This document shows, in pieces, positions 19,318 through 28,521 of a DNA stretch of 64,000 nucleotides. The DNA is from DATBVX01 sp963696675. GTDB lineage: Bacteria > Pseudomonadota > Gammaproteobacteria > Steroidobacterales > Steroidobacteraceae. The stretch covers positions 1-64,000 of the forward strand of contig CAVOLM010000030.1 in the NCBI GenBank assembly GCA_963696675.1. The letters are read 5' to 3'. The notes below the pieces were generated by a model that made no database searches, was not told the DNA's origin, and saw only the letters and a list, made by a program, of their open reading frames with translations. Made by a program: the position numbers and the translations under genes. Positions within the stretch are counted from its first letter, which is position 1. Each line of letters starts with the position of its first letter.

Positions 19318-19955
19318 AACGCGCGGATTGGTATTTCGACTTCATCTCTCCTTACTCGTACCTGCAATTCACGGAGTTGGCGAGGCTGCGGACATCTTTC
19401 GAGATTCACCTGCAGCCGATACTGCTCGCGGGCGTGCTCGCTCACTGGGGGCAGCTCGGGCCGGCTGAAATACCGCCCAAGCGCTCCTTCACCTATCGCC
19501 AGGTGCGCTGGCTTGCGCGACGCCGCGGTCTGCCGCTCAGCTTGCCACAGGCGCATCCGTTCAATCCGCTGCCGCTCCTGCGTCTGGCGATCCATCTCCA
19601 CGTCAGCGATGAGGTCGTGGATCGGTTGTTCGCATTCGTCTGGCGCGAGGGGAAGATCCCGGATGACAAGGCGTCGTGGGATGAGCTGGTGGCTGAGCTG
19701 GGCGTCACAGAGGCCGAACGTGCCATCGCCGATGAAACCGTGAAGCAGCGGCTGCGCACCAACACCGAAGCGGCGATCGCAGCGGGCGTATTTGGCGTGC
19801 CGACGCTCGTCATCGATGACATGTTGTTCTGGGGCAGCGATTCAACGCAGATGGCGTGCGACTACGCGCTCGATGCGGCGTCCTTCGCCGCAGATGAAAT
19901 GCAGATCCGGCAACTGCCCGCATCTGCCGTGCGCAAACGGCCAGCGCCGCTGTAG
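19314..19955 (+). CDS. DsbA-fold 2-hydroxychromene-2-carboxylate isomerase-like protein
   Basis: Glutathione-S-transferase kappa / DsbA-fold protein of 213 residues. In naphthalene catabolism the family isomerises 2-hydroxychromene-2-carboxylate. The family start YFDFISPYSYL carries the conserved Ser, the C-terminal thioredoxin-fold text is GVFGVPTLVIDDMLFWGSD, and no CXXC is present. The GTG start chosen overlaps the stop of the preceding gene and puts the motif at residue 6; a TTG 18 bases upstream is the alternative. No aromatic-degradation genes are nearby, so the true substrate is unknown. Confidence 0.88.
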   Translation: MKRADWYFDFISPYSYLQFTELARLRTSFEIHLQPILLAGVLAHWGQLGPAEIPPKRSFTYRQVRWLARRRGLPLSLPQAHPFNPLPLLRLAIHLHVSDEVVDRLFAFVWREGKIPDDKASWDELVAELGVTEAERAIADETVKQRLRTNTEAAIAAGVFGVPTLVIDDMLFWGSDSTQMACDYALDAASFAADEMQIRQLPASAVRKRPAPL

Positions 19956-19956
19956 C

Positions 19957-20358
19957 ATGGGCGGCGAACAGGTAGTGCACCGGGGCGGCTGCCACTGCGG
20001 CGCGGTCGCTTTCGAAGTCGAGGCACCGGCGGATCTCGAGGTGCTCGAGTGCAATTGCTCGATCTGCACAATGACGGGTTTTCTGCACCTGATCGTGCCT
20101 GCGGGCCGCTTTCACTTGCAGCGCGGCGGCGAAGCGCTCGTCAGCTATACGTTCAACACTGGCGTGGCGCGGCACCTGTTCTGCCGCAAGTGCGGCGTGA
20201 AGTCGTTCTACGTGCCGCGCTCCAACCCGGATGGTTACAGCGTGAACGCGCGCTGTCTCGAGCGCGATTCGATACGCTCAGTCACGGTTCTGCCTTTTGA
20301 TGACAAGGACCGCGAGCGCTCCGACGCCGCGATCCGCAATCTGTCGCGATCGAAATAG
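19957..20358 (+). CDS. GFA (CENP-V/GFA) domain zinc protein
   Basis: A 133-residue single-domain protein of the family named after glutathione-dependent formaldehyde-activating enzyme. Zinc-binding Cys are seen in GGCHCGAVAFEV, LECNCSICTMTG and LFCRKCGVKSF. It starts one base after the stop of the DsbA-fold gene, which suggests co-transcription; both families are linked to glutathione chemistry, though a shared pathway is only inference. The actual reaction of most GFA proteins is unproven. Confidence 0.9.
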   Translation: MGGEQVVHRGGCHCGAVAFEVEAPADLEVLECNCSICTMTGFLHLIVPAGRFHLQRGGEALVSYTFNTGVARHLFCRKCGVKSFYVPRSNPDGYSVNARCLERDSIRSVTVLPFDDKDRERSDAAIRNLSRSK

Positions 20359-20391
20359 GTACCAAGAGCTGTTTGAGCCGGTCATTCGGCC

Positions 20392-22778
20392 TCAATGTCC
20401 GTCCCGTCCGGCTCCTAAGCCAGCCCGGTCGGCGAGGAACAGCCAGGTTTCGACGACGGTGTCAGGATTGAGCGAAATGCTGTCGATGCCTTGCTCGACG
20501 AGCCAGCGCGCCAATTCGGGATGATCCGAAGGCCCCTGGCCGCAGATCCCGATGTACTTGCCCGCCTTGCGACAGGCCGCGATCGACATCGCCAGCAGCG
20601 CCTTCACCGCCTCGTCGCGCTCGTCGAAGGCGCGCGCGACGATGCCAGAATCGCGATCGAGGCCGAGCGTCAGCTGCGTCATGTCGTTCGAGCCGATCGA
20701 CATGCCATCGAAGAACTCGAGGAACTGCTCCGCGAGCAGCGCGTTGCTCGGCAGCTCGCACATCATGATCACCTTGAGGCCATCCTTACCCCGCTCGAGC
20801 CCGTTCGCGCTGAGCAAGTTGAGTCACCTGCGCCGCTTCCTTCAACGTGCGCACGAAGGGCACCATCACCTGCACGTTGGTCAGGCCCATGTCATTGCGC
20901 ACGCGCTTCAGCGCACGGCATTCCAACTCGAAGCACGGCCTGAAGGTTTCGTCGATGTAGCGTGACGCACCCCGGAAACCGAGCATCGGATTCTCTTCGT
21001 GCGGCTCGTACTGACGCCCGCCGATCAGGTTGGCGTATTCGTTGGACTTGAAATCCGAGAGCCGCACGATCACCGGCTCCGGTGCAAAGGCGGCGGCGAT
21101 CTGCGCGATGCCCTCGCTCAGCTTGTCGACGTAGAAGCTCACCGGGTCGCGATAGCCTGCCATCTGCCGGCGAATCGATTGCTTGATCTCAGGGCTCTGC
21201 TGATCGAACTCGAGCAGCGCCCGCGGGTGCACGCCGATCATCCGGTTGATGATGAATTCGAGCCGCGCGAGGCCCACGCCCTGGTTCGGAATGCCGGCAA
21301 AATCGAAGGCCCGATCGGGATTGCCGACATTCATCATGATGCGGACGGGAGCGGGCGGGAGAGTGTCGAGTTCGATCTGGCGCTTCTCGAACCCGAGCAA
21401 TCCCTCGTAAATGTAGCCCGTGTCCCCTTCGGCGCAGGACACCGTGACCGTCCTGTCCGGTTTTCACGCGCTCGGTGGCGTCACCGCAGCCCACTACGGC
21501 TGGAATACCCAGCTCGCGCGCAATGATGGCCGCGTGGCAGGTGCGACCGCCGCGATTGGTCACGATGGCCGAGGCACGCTTCATGACCGGCTCCCAGTCG
21601 GGGTCGGTCATGTCGGCAACCAGCACGTCGCCACTCTGCACGCGCGCCATTTCCTTCACGTCGCGCACTATACGTGCCGGACCTGCACCGATGCGCTGGC
21701 CGATGCTGCGCCCACTCGCGAGCACGCGCGAGCGGTTCTTGAGCGTGAAGCGCTGGATGGAGCGACCGGCGCGGCTCTGTACCGTCTCAGGACGCGCCTG
21801 CAGGATGTAGATCCTGCCGCTCTCACCATCCTTGCCCCATTCAATGTCCATCGGGCAGCCGTAGTGCTCCTCGATGATCAGTGCCTGCTGCGCCAGGGTG
21901 CGCAGGTCTTCGTCGTCCAGTGAAAAACGCAGCCGGTCGGCCTCAGGAACCTCGATGGTCTGCACGCGCTCGCTGCTTCCGGGCGGCGCGTACACCATCT
22001 TGATCGCCTTGCCGCCGAGATTGCGCCGCACGACCGCCTCGCGCCCGGCACGCAGGGCAGGCTTGTAGACGTAGAACTCGTCCGGGTTGACCGCTCCCTG
22101 CACGACGGTTTCGCCCAGGCCATACGAGGCGGTGATGAAGACGACGTCCCGGAACCCGGAGTCGGTGTCGAGCGTGAACATCACGCCGCTCGTGCCCAGA
22201 TCGCTCCGTACCATGTGCTGCACGCCGATGGACAGCGCCACCTGGTTGTGATCGAAGCCGTGGTGCACGCGATAGGCGATCGCGCGGTCGTTGAACAGCG
22301 AGGCGTAAACGGCGTGCATCGCGGCGAGCAGATTGTCGCGACCGCGAACATTGAGAAACGTCTCCTGTTGACCGGCGAATGACGCTTCGGGGAGATCCTC
22401 TGCGGTCGCCGACGAGCGCACCGCGACGGCGACTTCGCCGCCCGCATTCATTCTGCTCCAGGCACTGAGCACTTCGTTCTGCAGGCGCTCCGGGAAAGGC
22501 GTATCGAGAACCCAGCCGCGGATCCGCGCGCCGGTTTCCGCGAGCCTGGTGACGTCCTCTACGTCGAGCTCACGCAGCGCCTCGGCAATGCGTGTCGCCA
22601 GGCCGCCCTGAGACAGGAAGTCGCGGTATGCCTGGGACGTCGTGGCGAATCCGTCTGGCACCGAAACCTGCAGGCGGGCGAGGTTGCGGATCATCTCGCC
22701 GATCGAGGCATTCTTGCCGCCGACGACTTCGATGTCGCCCATACCGAGCTGATCGAACGGCAGAATGTAGGAACTCAA
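20392..22778 (-). CDS. ppsA: Phosphoenolpyruvate synthase, two single-base insertions
   Basis: Makes PEP from pyruvate and ATP (AMP and phosphate released) for gluconeogenesis. The N-terminal ATP-binding domain starts at ILPFDQLGMGDIEVVGGKNA; the phosphohistidine domain has GGRTCHAAIIARELGIPAVV; the C-terminal PEP domain has GLARLEFIINRMIG and ends in ICGQGPSDHPELARWLVEQG. An extra G near 21451 and an extra T near 20815 break the frame; removing both gives about 794 residues, the family length. The start is a TTG at LSSYILPFDQ with GAGGAG spaced correctly. It is divergent from ppsR, its usual regulator. Confidence 0.95.
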
Positions 22779-22882
22779 GCTTGCTCCTCGCAGCTCAATG
22801 GTCGATCGCGGCAGAAACGCTTGTCTCGGACGCCGGGAGAGTGGAACACTCCGCTGCAGGATGGCCGGGTGAACGAGCTGCC

Positions 22883-23707
22883 GTGAACCGCAGAACCGTT
22901 TTTTTCGTCTCAGACCAGACCGGCGTGACCGCGGAAACCATGGGGCACAGCCTGTTGACGCAATTCGACCGCCTGGAATTTCGGCCGGTGACTTTGCCAT
23001 TCATATCGACGCTTGACAAGGCGCAGGAGGCGGTGCGGAAGATCAACCTGGTCGCCGAGCAGGAGGCCGTGCGCCCGATCGTGTTCAGCACGCTGGTGCA
23101 GGACGAATTGCGCGCCATTGTAAAAGAGGCCAACGGGCTGTTCCTGGATTTCTTCGATGCATTTCTCGGGCCGCTGGAAACCGAGCTGGCAGTGCGTTCT
23201 TCGCACACCAGCGGGCGTGCGCACAGCATGGCGGATCTGAACTCCTACACGATGCGCATCAACGCCACCAATTTCGCGCTGGCCAACGATGACGGCGCGG
23301 GCGCACGCGACTACGAGCATGCTGATCTGATCCTGGTCGGCGTGTCGCGTTCCGGCAAGACGCCGACCTGCCTGTACATGGCGCTCCAGTACGGCGTCTT
23401 TACGGCGAACTTCCCGCTCACCGAGGAAGAGCTGGAAACCAGGGCATTGCCGACTCCTCTGCGTGCCCACGTGCGCAAGTTGTTCGGGCTCACGATCAAG
23501 CCCGAACGCCTGCAACAGATTCGCAACGAACGACGCCCCGGCAGCCGCTACGCATCGGCACCACAGGTTCAGTACGAGGTGCGCGCGGCCGAAGCGCTGT
23601 TCGATCGACAGGGAATTCCCTACCTCGACACGACGGAGTGTTCCATCGAGGAAATCTCGAGCCGCATTCTCGACCGCACCGGCGTCGAGCGCCGCGTGCG
23701 CCCCTGA
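22883..23707 (+). CDS. ppsR: PEP synthase regulatory protein (kinase/pyrophosphorylase)
   Basis: DUF299 protein that inactivates PEP synthase by ADP-dependent phosphorylation and reactivates it by Pi-dependent removal. It has 274 residues from a GTG at VNRRTVFFVSDQTGVTAETM; the P-loop is GVSRSGKTPTCLYMA. An upstream extension of the frame overlaps ppsA and has no family match. The head-to-head layout with ppsA across 104 bases supports the assignment. A GC-rich palindrome (GCGCGC-GGA-GCGCGC, 23744-23758) follows the stop without a U-tract. Confidence 0.96.
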   Translation: MNRRTVFFVSDQTGVTAETMGHSLLTQFDRLEFRPVTLPFISTLDKAQEAVRKINLVAEQEAVRPIVFSTLVQDELRAIVKEANGLFLDFFDAFLGPLETELAVRSSHTSGRAHSMADLNSYTMRINATNFALANDDGAGARDYEHADLILVGVSRSGKTPTCLYMALQYGVFTANFPLTEEELETRALPTPLRAHVRKLFGLTIKPERLQQIRNERRPGSRYASAPQVQYEVRAAEALFDRQGIPYLDTTECSIEEISSRILDRTGVERRVRP

Positions 23708-23784
23708 AAATTCTGCGCATCGAAGCGTGAAATGCATCGCAGAAGGCGCGCGGAGCGCGCGCATGGCTGTGCTATATTCAAAAC

Positions 23785-24291
23785 ATGGACGGTGATCAGC
23801 TGTGTGCGGTTTCGTGGCGCTCGCGGCCCGGAACGTTCGTGAGTCTGATGACGCTCTATGAGAGCAATTACATCAGGCTCCGCTGGATCCTGTCCGCTCC
23901 TGAAGTCGTGAAAGGGCATCTGGTTTCCAACGCGCCCGGCGACGTAGGCCTGCACCTGCAGGTGCTGGAGCGGTGCCGCTTCACTACCACGTTGAGATTG
24001 AGCTATCTGCTGGAGAGCAGCAGTGGGCCGGTGCTCACGCCCGACATGCAGGTGCGCGTGTATCACGATGCGCGGCTCGCCGAAGCGTGCAGTTGCACCG
24101 GCTGGCGGCGCGCGGCGGCGTTTCGCCAACAGCTCGGAGTGCACATGCGCGATCTGGGCGAAATGCGCCGCGAGATGGGTGAGCGCTGGGCGCGCAACAT
24201 GCTGCTGAACAAGTGGCTGGAGTATTGCGCCGAGCGAGGCCATCGATTTGAAACGGCGGTGCGCCCGGGGAAGGCGGGCGTTGCGTGCTGA
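23785..24291 (+). CDS. DUF1249 (YqiB-like) protein
   Basis: A 168-residue protein of the YqiB family, function unknown. Family text is LMTLYESNYIRLRWIL near the N-terminus, CRFTTTLRLSY, the hallmark VRVYHDARLAEACSC, and LNKWLEYCAERGH at the C-terminus. The start used has a TATATT hexamer 7 bases before it (23773-23778), so the transcript may be nearly leaderless; the alternative start is the Met of LMTLYESN. In E. coli yqiB lies near nudF and cpdA, which are not present here. Confidence 0.85.
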   Translation: MDGDQLCAVSWRSRPGTFVSLMTLYESNYIRLRWILSAPEVVKGHLVSNAPGDVGLHLQVLERCRFTTTLRLSYLLESSSGPVLTPDMQVRVYHDARLAEACSCTGWRRAAAFRQQLGVHMRDLGEMRREMGERWARNMLLNKWLEYCAERGHRFETAVRPGKAGVAC

Positions 24292-24385
24292 CGGTAGAAT
24301 GACAACGCGCATCAGCGCGGATGTGCTGACATAGCGCCCTCGAAATTCACTTCTGACAGCACCTGAAGGTCAAAGGGTCGGGCAC

Positions 24386-25438
24386 GTGGCGATCTTCGAC
24401 AAGCTCAGGCCGCTCAAGCTGCCATTCGGCCCCAAGTCCAAGGAGGCCGAAGATGAACGTCTGGTGCAGCTTTTCAAGAACCGCGCCGGTCTCAAGAAGG
24501 CGTATGCAGACCTGCAGGACGAGGTTTACGAACTTAAGCAGCGCCTCAAGCAGCAGGAGACTGGCACCGGGAAGGCACAGGAGCAGATGGAGTCTCTCGA
24601 GACGCTGCTCGGCAATCCGCAGACCGGCTACGCTGCGCTCGTTTTCTACCAGCTACGCGGGCTCTGGCGCGCGTGCAACCTGCAGTTGGCACAGTTTGCC
24701 GGCGAACTCGAGCGCCAGCAGGAGGAACGCGAGCGACAGCGGCAGACCTTCGAATTCAACCAGCAGCTCAGGACACGGCTCGAAGAGCTGGACGCCCAGC
24801 TCGCCGCCGCGAACGATGTCGCTGCCGAGCGGCAACGGGTGCTGGATGATCTGACGCAACGCCTGCAGAAGCTGCGCGGCTTCTGGAACTACTTCCGCCG
24901 CCGCAAGCTGACGGCGCAGGTCAACGGTGAACGCGTACACGTCGATGCCGCCCACCAGGACTGCGCACGCTTGCGCGACGAGCACACCGCAGTCGAACAG
25001 CAACAAGCCCCGGCCTTCCCCGGCTTGTCGATGGAGGGTCGACGCGCCATCAATCTTGCGATCATCAGCTACGCCCTGGTTCTGGGCGCACGGCTCAGCA
25101 CCGAAGGACTCGCCACGCGTGTACGTGAATCCATGACCAAGCGCGTGCACGAAGCGCAGTACGGCAGTCGAGAGGATTGCGAGACGCTGATGGTAGCGAT
25201 TGCGCAGGCGCTGGTGGCGGTCAAGAGCCGCACGGGCTTCGCGCCGCAGATCAAGAGCTGCGTCGAGCAGCTCAAGCAGGTGGGACAGTACCGGTCAGAT
25301 TCGGACAGCGTTCCGCTTGCCGACACGCTCGCCGGCGTCGCGCCGAGCGCACCCGATGGTGGAGTAATGCTGGCGCTGTCGGCGCCGCAGATTCTCGCCG
25401 ACGACTACTGGAGCATCTACAGGGTGCTGCTGCGCTGA
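24386..25438 (+). CDS. Uncharacterised coiled-coil protein
   Basis: 350 residues, GTG start with AAAGGG upstream. I do not recognise the family. The N-terminus is basic (FDKLRPLKLPFGPKSKEA). Predicted coiled coils lie at about 30-75 (LQDEVYELKQRLKQQE) and 105-170 (FAGELERQQEERERQRQTFE), and a basic FWNYFRRRKLTAQVN stretch follows. The C-terminal third looks globular and helical (INLAIISYALVLGARL). There is no signal peptide or clear membrane helix, so it is probably cytoplasmic. Its 3' end overlaps the convergent RND permease gene by 22 bases. The codon and frame pattern is intact and typical of neighbours, so the gene is real. Confidence 0.8.
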   Translation: MAIFDKLRPLKLPFGPKSKEAEDERLVQLFKNRAGLKKAYADLQDEVYELKQRLKQQETGTGKAQEQMESLETLLGNPQTGYAALVFYQLRGLWRACNLQLAQFAGELERQQEERERQRQTFEFNQQLRTRLEELDAQLAAANDVAAERQRVLDDLTQRLQKLRGFWNYFRRRKLTAQVNGERVHVDAAHQDCARLRDEHTAVEQQQAPAFPGLSMEGRRAINLAIISYALVLGARLSTEGLATRVRESMTKRVHEAQYGSREDCETLMVAIAQALVAVKSRTGFAPQIKSCVEQLKQVGQYRSDSDSVPLADTLAGVAPSAPDGGVMLALSAPQILADDYWSIYRVLLR

Positions 25439-28400
25439 GCCTCAGCGGCGGAGATCGTCTGTCGCGGAACGTTGCGCTCTCGCGCCGCGCCGATGACCCG
25501 CCGCCGCCACTGATTCAGATCGTCGAACCACTCGTAGAAGGCGGGCACGACGAACAATGACAGCACACCCGAGAATGCCAGCCCGCCAATGATGGCGCGC
25601 GCCATCGGAAAGTACGCCGGACCGCCGCCGCCGACGCCGCCGCCCCCAACCTGCGCATCACCGATGGCGAGCGGCAGCATTGCGAGCAGCGTGGTCAGCG
25701 TCGTCATCAGGATGGGTCGCAAGCGATCGCGTCCCGCCTGGATGATGGCGGCGTTACGCGACAGGCCGGTTGCACGCAGGTTATTGATGTGCGCGACCAA
25801 TACGATGCCGATGTTCACCACCACTCCCACCAGGATCATGATTCCCACCATCGCCATGAACGTGAACGTGGTCCCGGTGATGAAGAAGAACCAGTAGACG
25901 CCGACGATGGCGAACACGATCGAGGTGATGATCGACAGCGGATAGAGCGCCGATTCGAACAGCGACGCCATGACGAGAAAGATCATCGCAACCCCGAGCC
26001 CGATGCTGATGAGCATGACCTGCTGAGTCTCATCGTTCTGCTCGAACCCGCGGCCGAACTTCCACGTGTAGCCGGGCGGCAGCGTAATTTGCTCCATGAA
26101 TGCTGTAACGCGCTCTTTCACATCCTCGAGCGTGGCCCCGGTCTTGAGATTGGCCGCGATGACGACCGCGGTGAGCCGGTTTACGCGCGTGATCTGACGC
26201 GGTCCGCGCGCGACGCGAAATTCCGCCACCGAACCGAGGGTGATGCGCCCGCCACTCGGGAGATACAGCGGCAGGCGCATCAGGTCCTCGATGTTTTGCC
26301 GGTCGGAGGCGCGGAAGGTCAGGCGCATGTCCACTTCACGCTCGGGGCCACGAAACTCCTTCAGCTTGTCGCCGCGCATGGCAACGGCGACGGAACCGGC
26401 CACTTCTTCGGTGCTGAGGCCAAGCTCGGCGGCACGTTCGCGGTCGACGATGATCTGTACTTCCTCTTCGCCGTTGCGCGCCTCGGAGCGCACGCTTTCC
26501 AGGCCGTCGATGGAATTGAGCTGACGTGCGAGCTCCTGGCTGAGCTCGGTCAGGCGCTCGGTCGATTCGCCGGCGAGCTGCATGCTGAATCCGCCACCAC
26601 CCGAATCCTGGTCGAACGAAAAACTTGGCTTGCCGATGATGATCTCGGGCATCTCCTTGGTGATCTCGGCAATGATTTCTTTCGTTTCCTTCTTTGCTTC
26701 GCCCTTGGGCGTAAGGGTCATGAAGGTGGCCGCCTCGTCAGGCCGAAAGTAGGAATAGAGCGTCTGGATCTCGAACCGTTCGCGGTTCTTCTCGAGATAT
26801 CCTTCGACGAGGTTTACCGCCGACTCCACCCGCTGCAAGGGAAACGTGCCGTCGATGTGGTACGCCATGACGAGATTGCGACCGGAGTCGGGCGGGAACA
26901 TGTCGTTCTTGACCTGCATGGCCGGCAGCACGACTGAACCCAGGACCAGCACGATGCCGCCTGCAGTCCACCACTTGTGCTCGAGCGTCCAGCCAAGCGC
27001 ACGCGCGTAGCGCTCGCGTACGCGTCCCAGGAGCGTACCGGTGCCGATGGGCGGCGGAATCGGAAAGCGCACCGTCAGCATCGGAATCAGTGTCTGTGCG
27101 ACGAGGAGCGAGGCGATCATGGCCACCACGATCGGTATTGCGACGTGCGCCAGGAAAATCGTCGCTTCGGTGCGTTCGCCAAACAGCAGCGGCAGGAACA
27201 CGGCTACCGAACTCGCGGTGCCTGCTGTGACTGCAATGCCGACGTCGCGCACGCCGGCGAGCGTCGCCTCCGTGGGCCGATCAGGGGTCATCTGCCGGTG
27301 TCGGAAAATGCTCTCGGTGATGACCACGGCGTTGTCTACGAGCATACCGATGGCGAGCAGCATGCCCATCATCGACAGGATATTGATCGACAGGCCGAGG
27401 AAATACATCGCGGCGAGGGTGATCACGAGCGAGAAGGGCACGGCCAGCGTCACGATCAGCGTCGTGGGCAGATCGCGCAGGAATGCAAACAGCACCAGGA
27501 AGGCCAGCGTTGCGCCGATCAGCCCCGCAGTTCGTAGTTCCTTGAGGGACGCAATGATGGCGGCAGCCTGGTCGCCGATGATGAGCAGCTCGATGCCTTG
27601 CATCTGCGGCAGCTCGCGCGCCGAATCGACGACCTTGAGCGCACGCTCGACGACATCGACAACGTTCGCCTGTGTTGTCTTGTAAACCTCGAGCCCCACA
27701 GCCGGACGGTGATTGAGATGGCGGCCCATCTCGCGCTCCGGGCTCAGGAGCTCCACGCTCGCTACATCTGCAAGGCGCACGTTGCCCTGCAGGACGAGGT
27801 TGCGGATGTCATCGAGGGTGCGGAACTCGCCGATGGGGCGCACGTTGAAGCGCTGTCCCCGCTCGGTGATCTCGCCCGCACTGACTGAGAAGTTACTGCG
27901 CTCGAGGAGCTCGCGCAGGTCGCGCACGTCGATGCCATGTGCAGCTACGCGTCCGGCGTCGACCAGGATACGCACCTCGCGGGGCTCGACACCGGCAAGC
28001 TCCACGCGCGCCACGCCGTTGAGCCGTTCGACCGGGCGCTTGAGGTAGCGCTCCAGGGTGTCGTAGGCGTCGGACAGATCCTGATCGGCGGCGATGCGCA
28101 CCTGCAGAATCGGCTGGTCGCCGAGTGAGCCGGCGAAAATGAGCATGCGGTCTGCGCCCGGCGGGAGCTGGCTGCGAATCGCATCGAGCTTGGTGCGGAC
28201 CTGGAACCCAACGGCGTCGAAATCCGTCCCCCAATCGAATGAGATCTCGATCTGCGCCTGGTTCTCGCTGGATGTGGAACGGATCTCCTGGATGCCACTC
28301 AGGGTCGCGAGGGCTTCCTCCACTGGACGGGTGATCTGCTCCTCGATTTCCTGCGGCGTGGAGCCTGCATAGGGAATCGTGACCTGCATGCCCGGAAACT

Positions 28401-28521
28401 GGATATCGGGAAACTGTTCCAGCGGCAGCAGGCGTGCCGCGATCACCCCGATCAGCGTCACCGCGAGGAACACCATCACGGTCGTGACGGGGCGACGCAG
28501 GGCGACGTCGGTATGGATCAT
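25417..28521 (-). CDS. RND efflux permease (second of the operon)
   Basis: Inner-membrane, proton-driven efflux pump subunit of about 1034 residues, intact. The first helix follows MIHTDVALRRPVTTVMVFLA; the porter-domain text is GMQVTIPYAGSTPQEIEEQI; helix 4 reads LLAIGMLVDNAVVITESIFR, with one Asp where AcrB has two adjacent Asp residues; the C-terminal helices include MVGIMILVGVVVNIGIVLVA. The ATG overlaps the stop of the upstream permease (ATGA). With the adaptor and the other permease it resembles one-adaptor/two-permease pumps such as MdtABC or MuxABC. No outer-membrane factor gene is present. Substrates cannot be read from the sequence. Confidence 0.93.
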   Translation of the reverse strand: MIHTDVALRRPVTTVMVFLAVTLIGVIAARLLPLEQFPDIQFPGMQVTIPYAGSTPQEIEEQITRPVEEALATLSGIQEIRSTSSENQAQIEISFDWGTDFDAVGFQVRTKLDAIRSQLPPGADRMLIFAGSLGDQPILQVRIAADQDLSDAYDTLERYLKRPVERLNGVARVELAGVEPREVRILVDAGRVAAHGIDVRDLRELLERSNFSVSAGEITERGQRFNVRPIGEFRTLDDIRNLVLQGNVRLADVASVELLSPEREMGRHLNHRPAVGLEVYKTTQANVVDVVERALKVVDSARELPQMQGIELLIIGDQAAAIIASLKELRTAGLIGATLAFLVLFAFLRDLPTTLIVTLAVPFSLVITLAAMYFLGLSINILSMMGMLLAIGMLVDNAVVITESIFRHRQMTPDRPTEATLAGVRDVGIAVTAGTASSVAVFLPLLFGERTEATIFLAHVAIPIVVAMIASLLVAQTLIPMLTVRFPIPPPIGTGTLLGRVRERYARALGWTLEHKWWTAGGIVLVLGSVVLPAMQVKNDMFPPDSGRNLVMAYHIDGTFPLQRVESAVNLVEGYLEKNRERFEIQTLYSYFRPDEAATFMTLTPKGEAKKETKEIIAEITKEMPEIIIGKPSFSFDQDSGGGGFSMQLAGESTERLTELSQELARQLNSIDGLESVRSEARNGEEEVQIIVDRERAAELGLSTEEVAGSVAVAMRGDKLKEFRGPEREVDMRLTFRASDRQNIEDLMRLPLYLPSGGRITLGSVAEFRVARGPRQITRVNRLTAVVIAANLKTGATLEDVKERVTAFMEQITLPPGYTWKFGRGFEQNDETQQVMLISIGLGVAMIFLVMASLFESALYPLSIITSIVFAIVGVYWFFFITGTTFTFMAMVGIMILVGVVVNIGIVLVAHINNLRATGLSRNAAIIQAGRDRLRPILMTTLTTLLAMLPLAIGDAQVGGGGVGGGGPAYFPMARAIIGGLAFSGVLSLFVVPAFYEWFDDLNQWRRRVIGAARERNVPRQTISAAEAQRSSTL

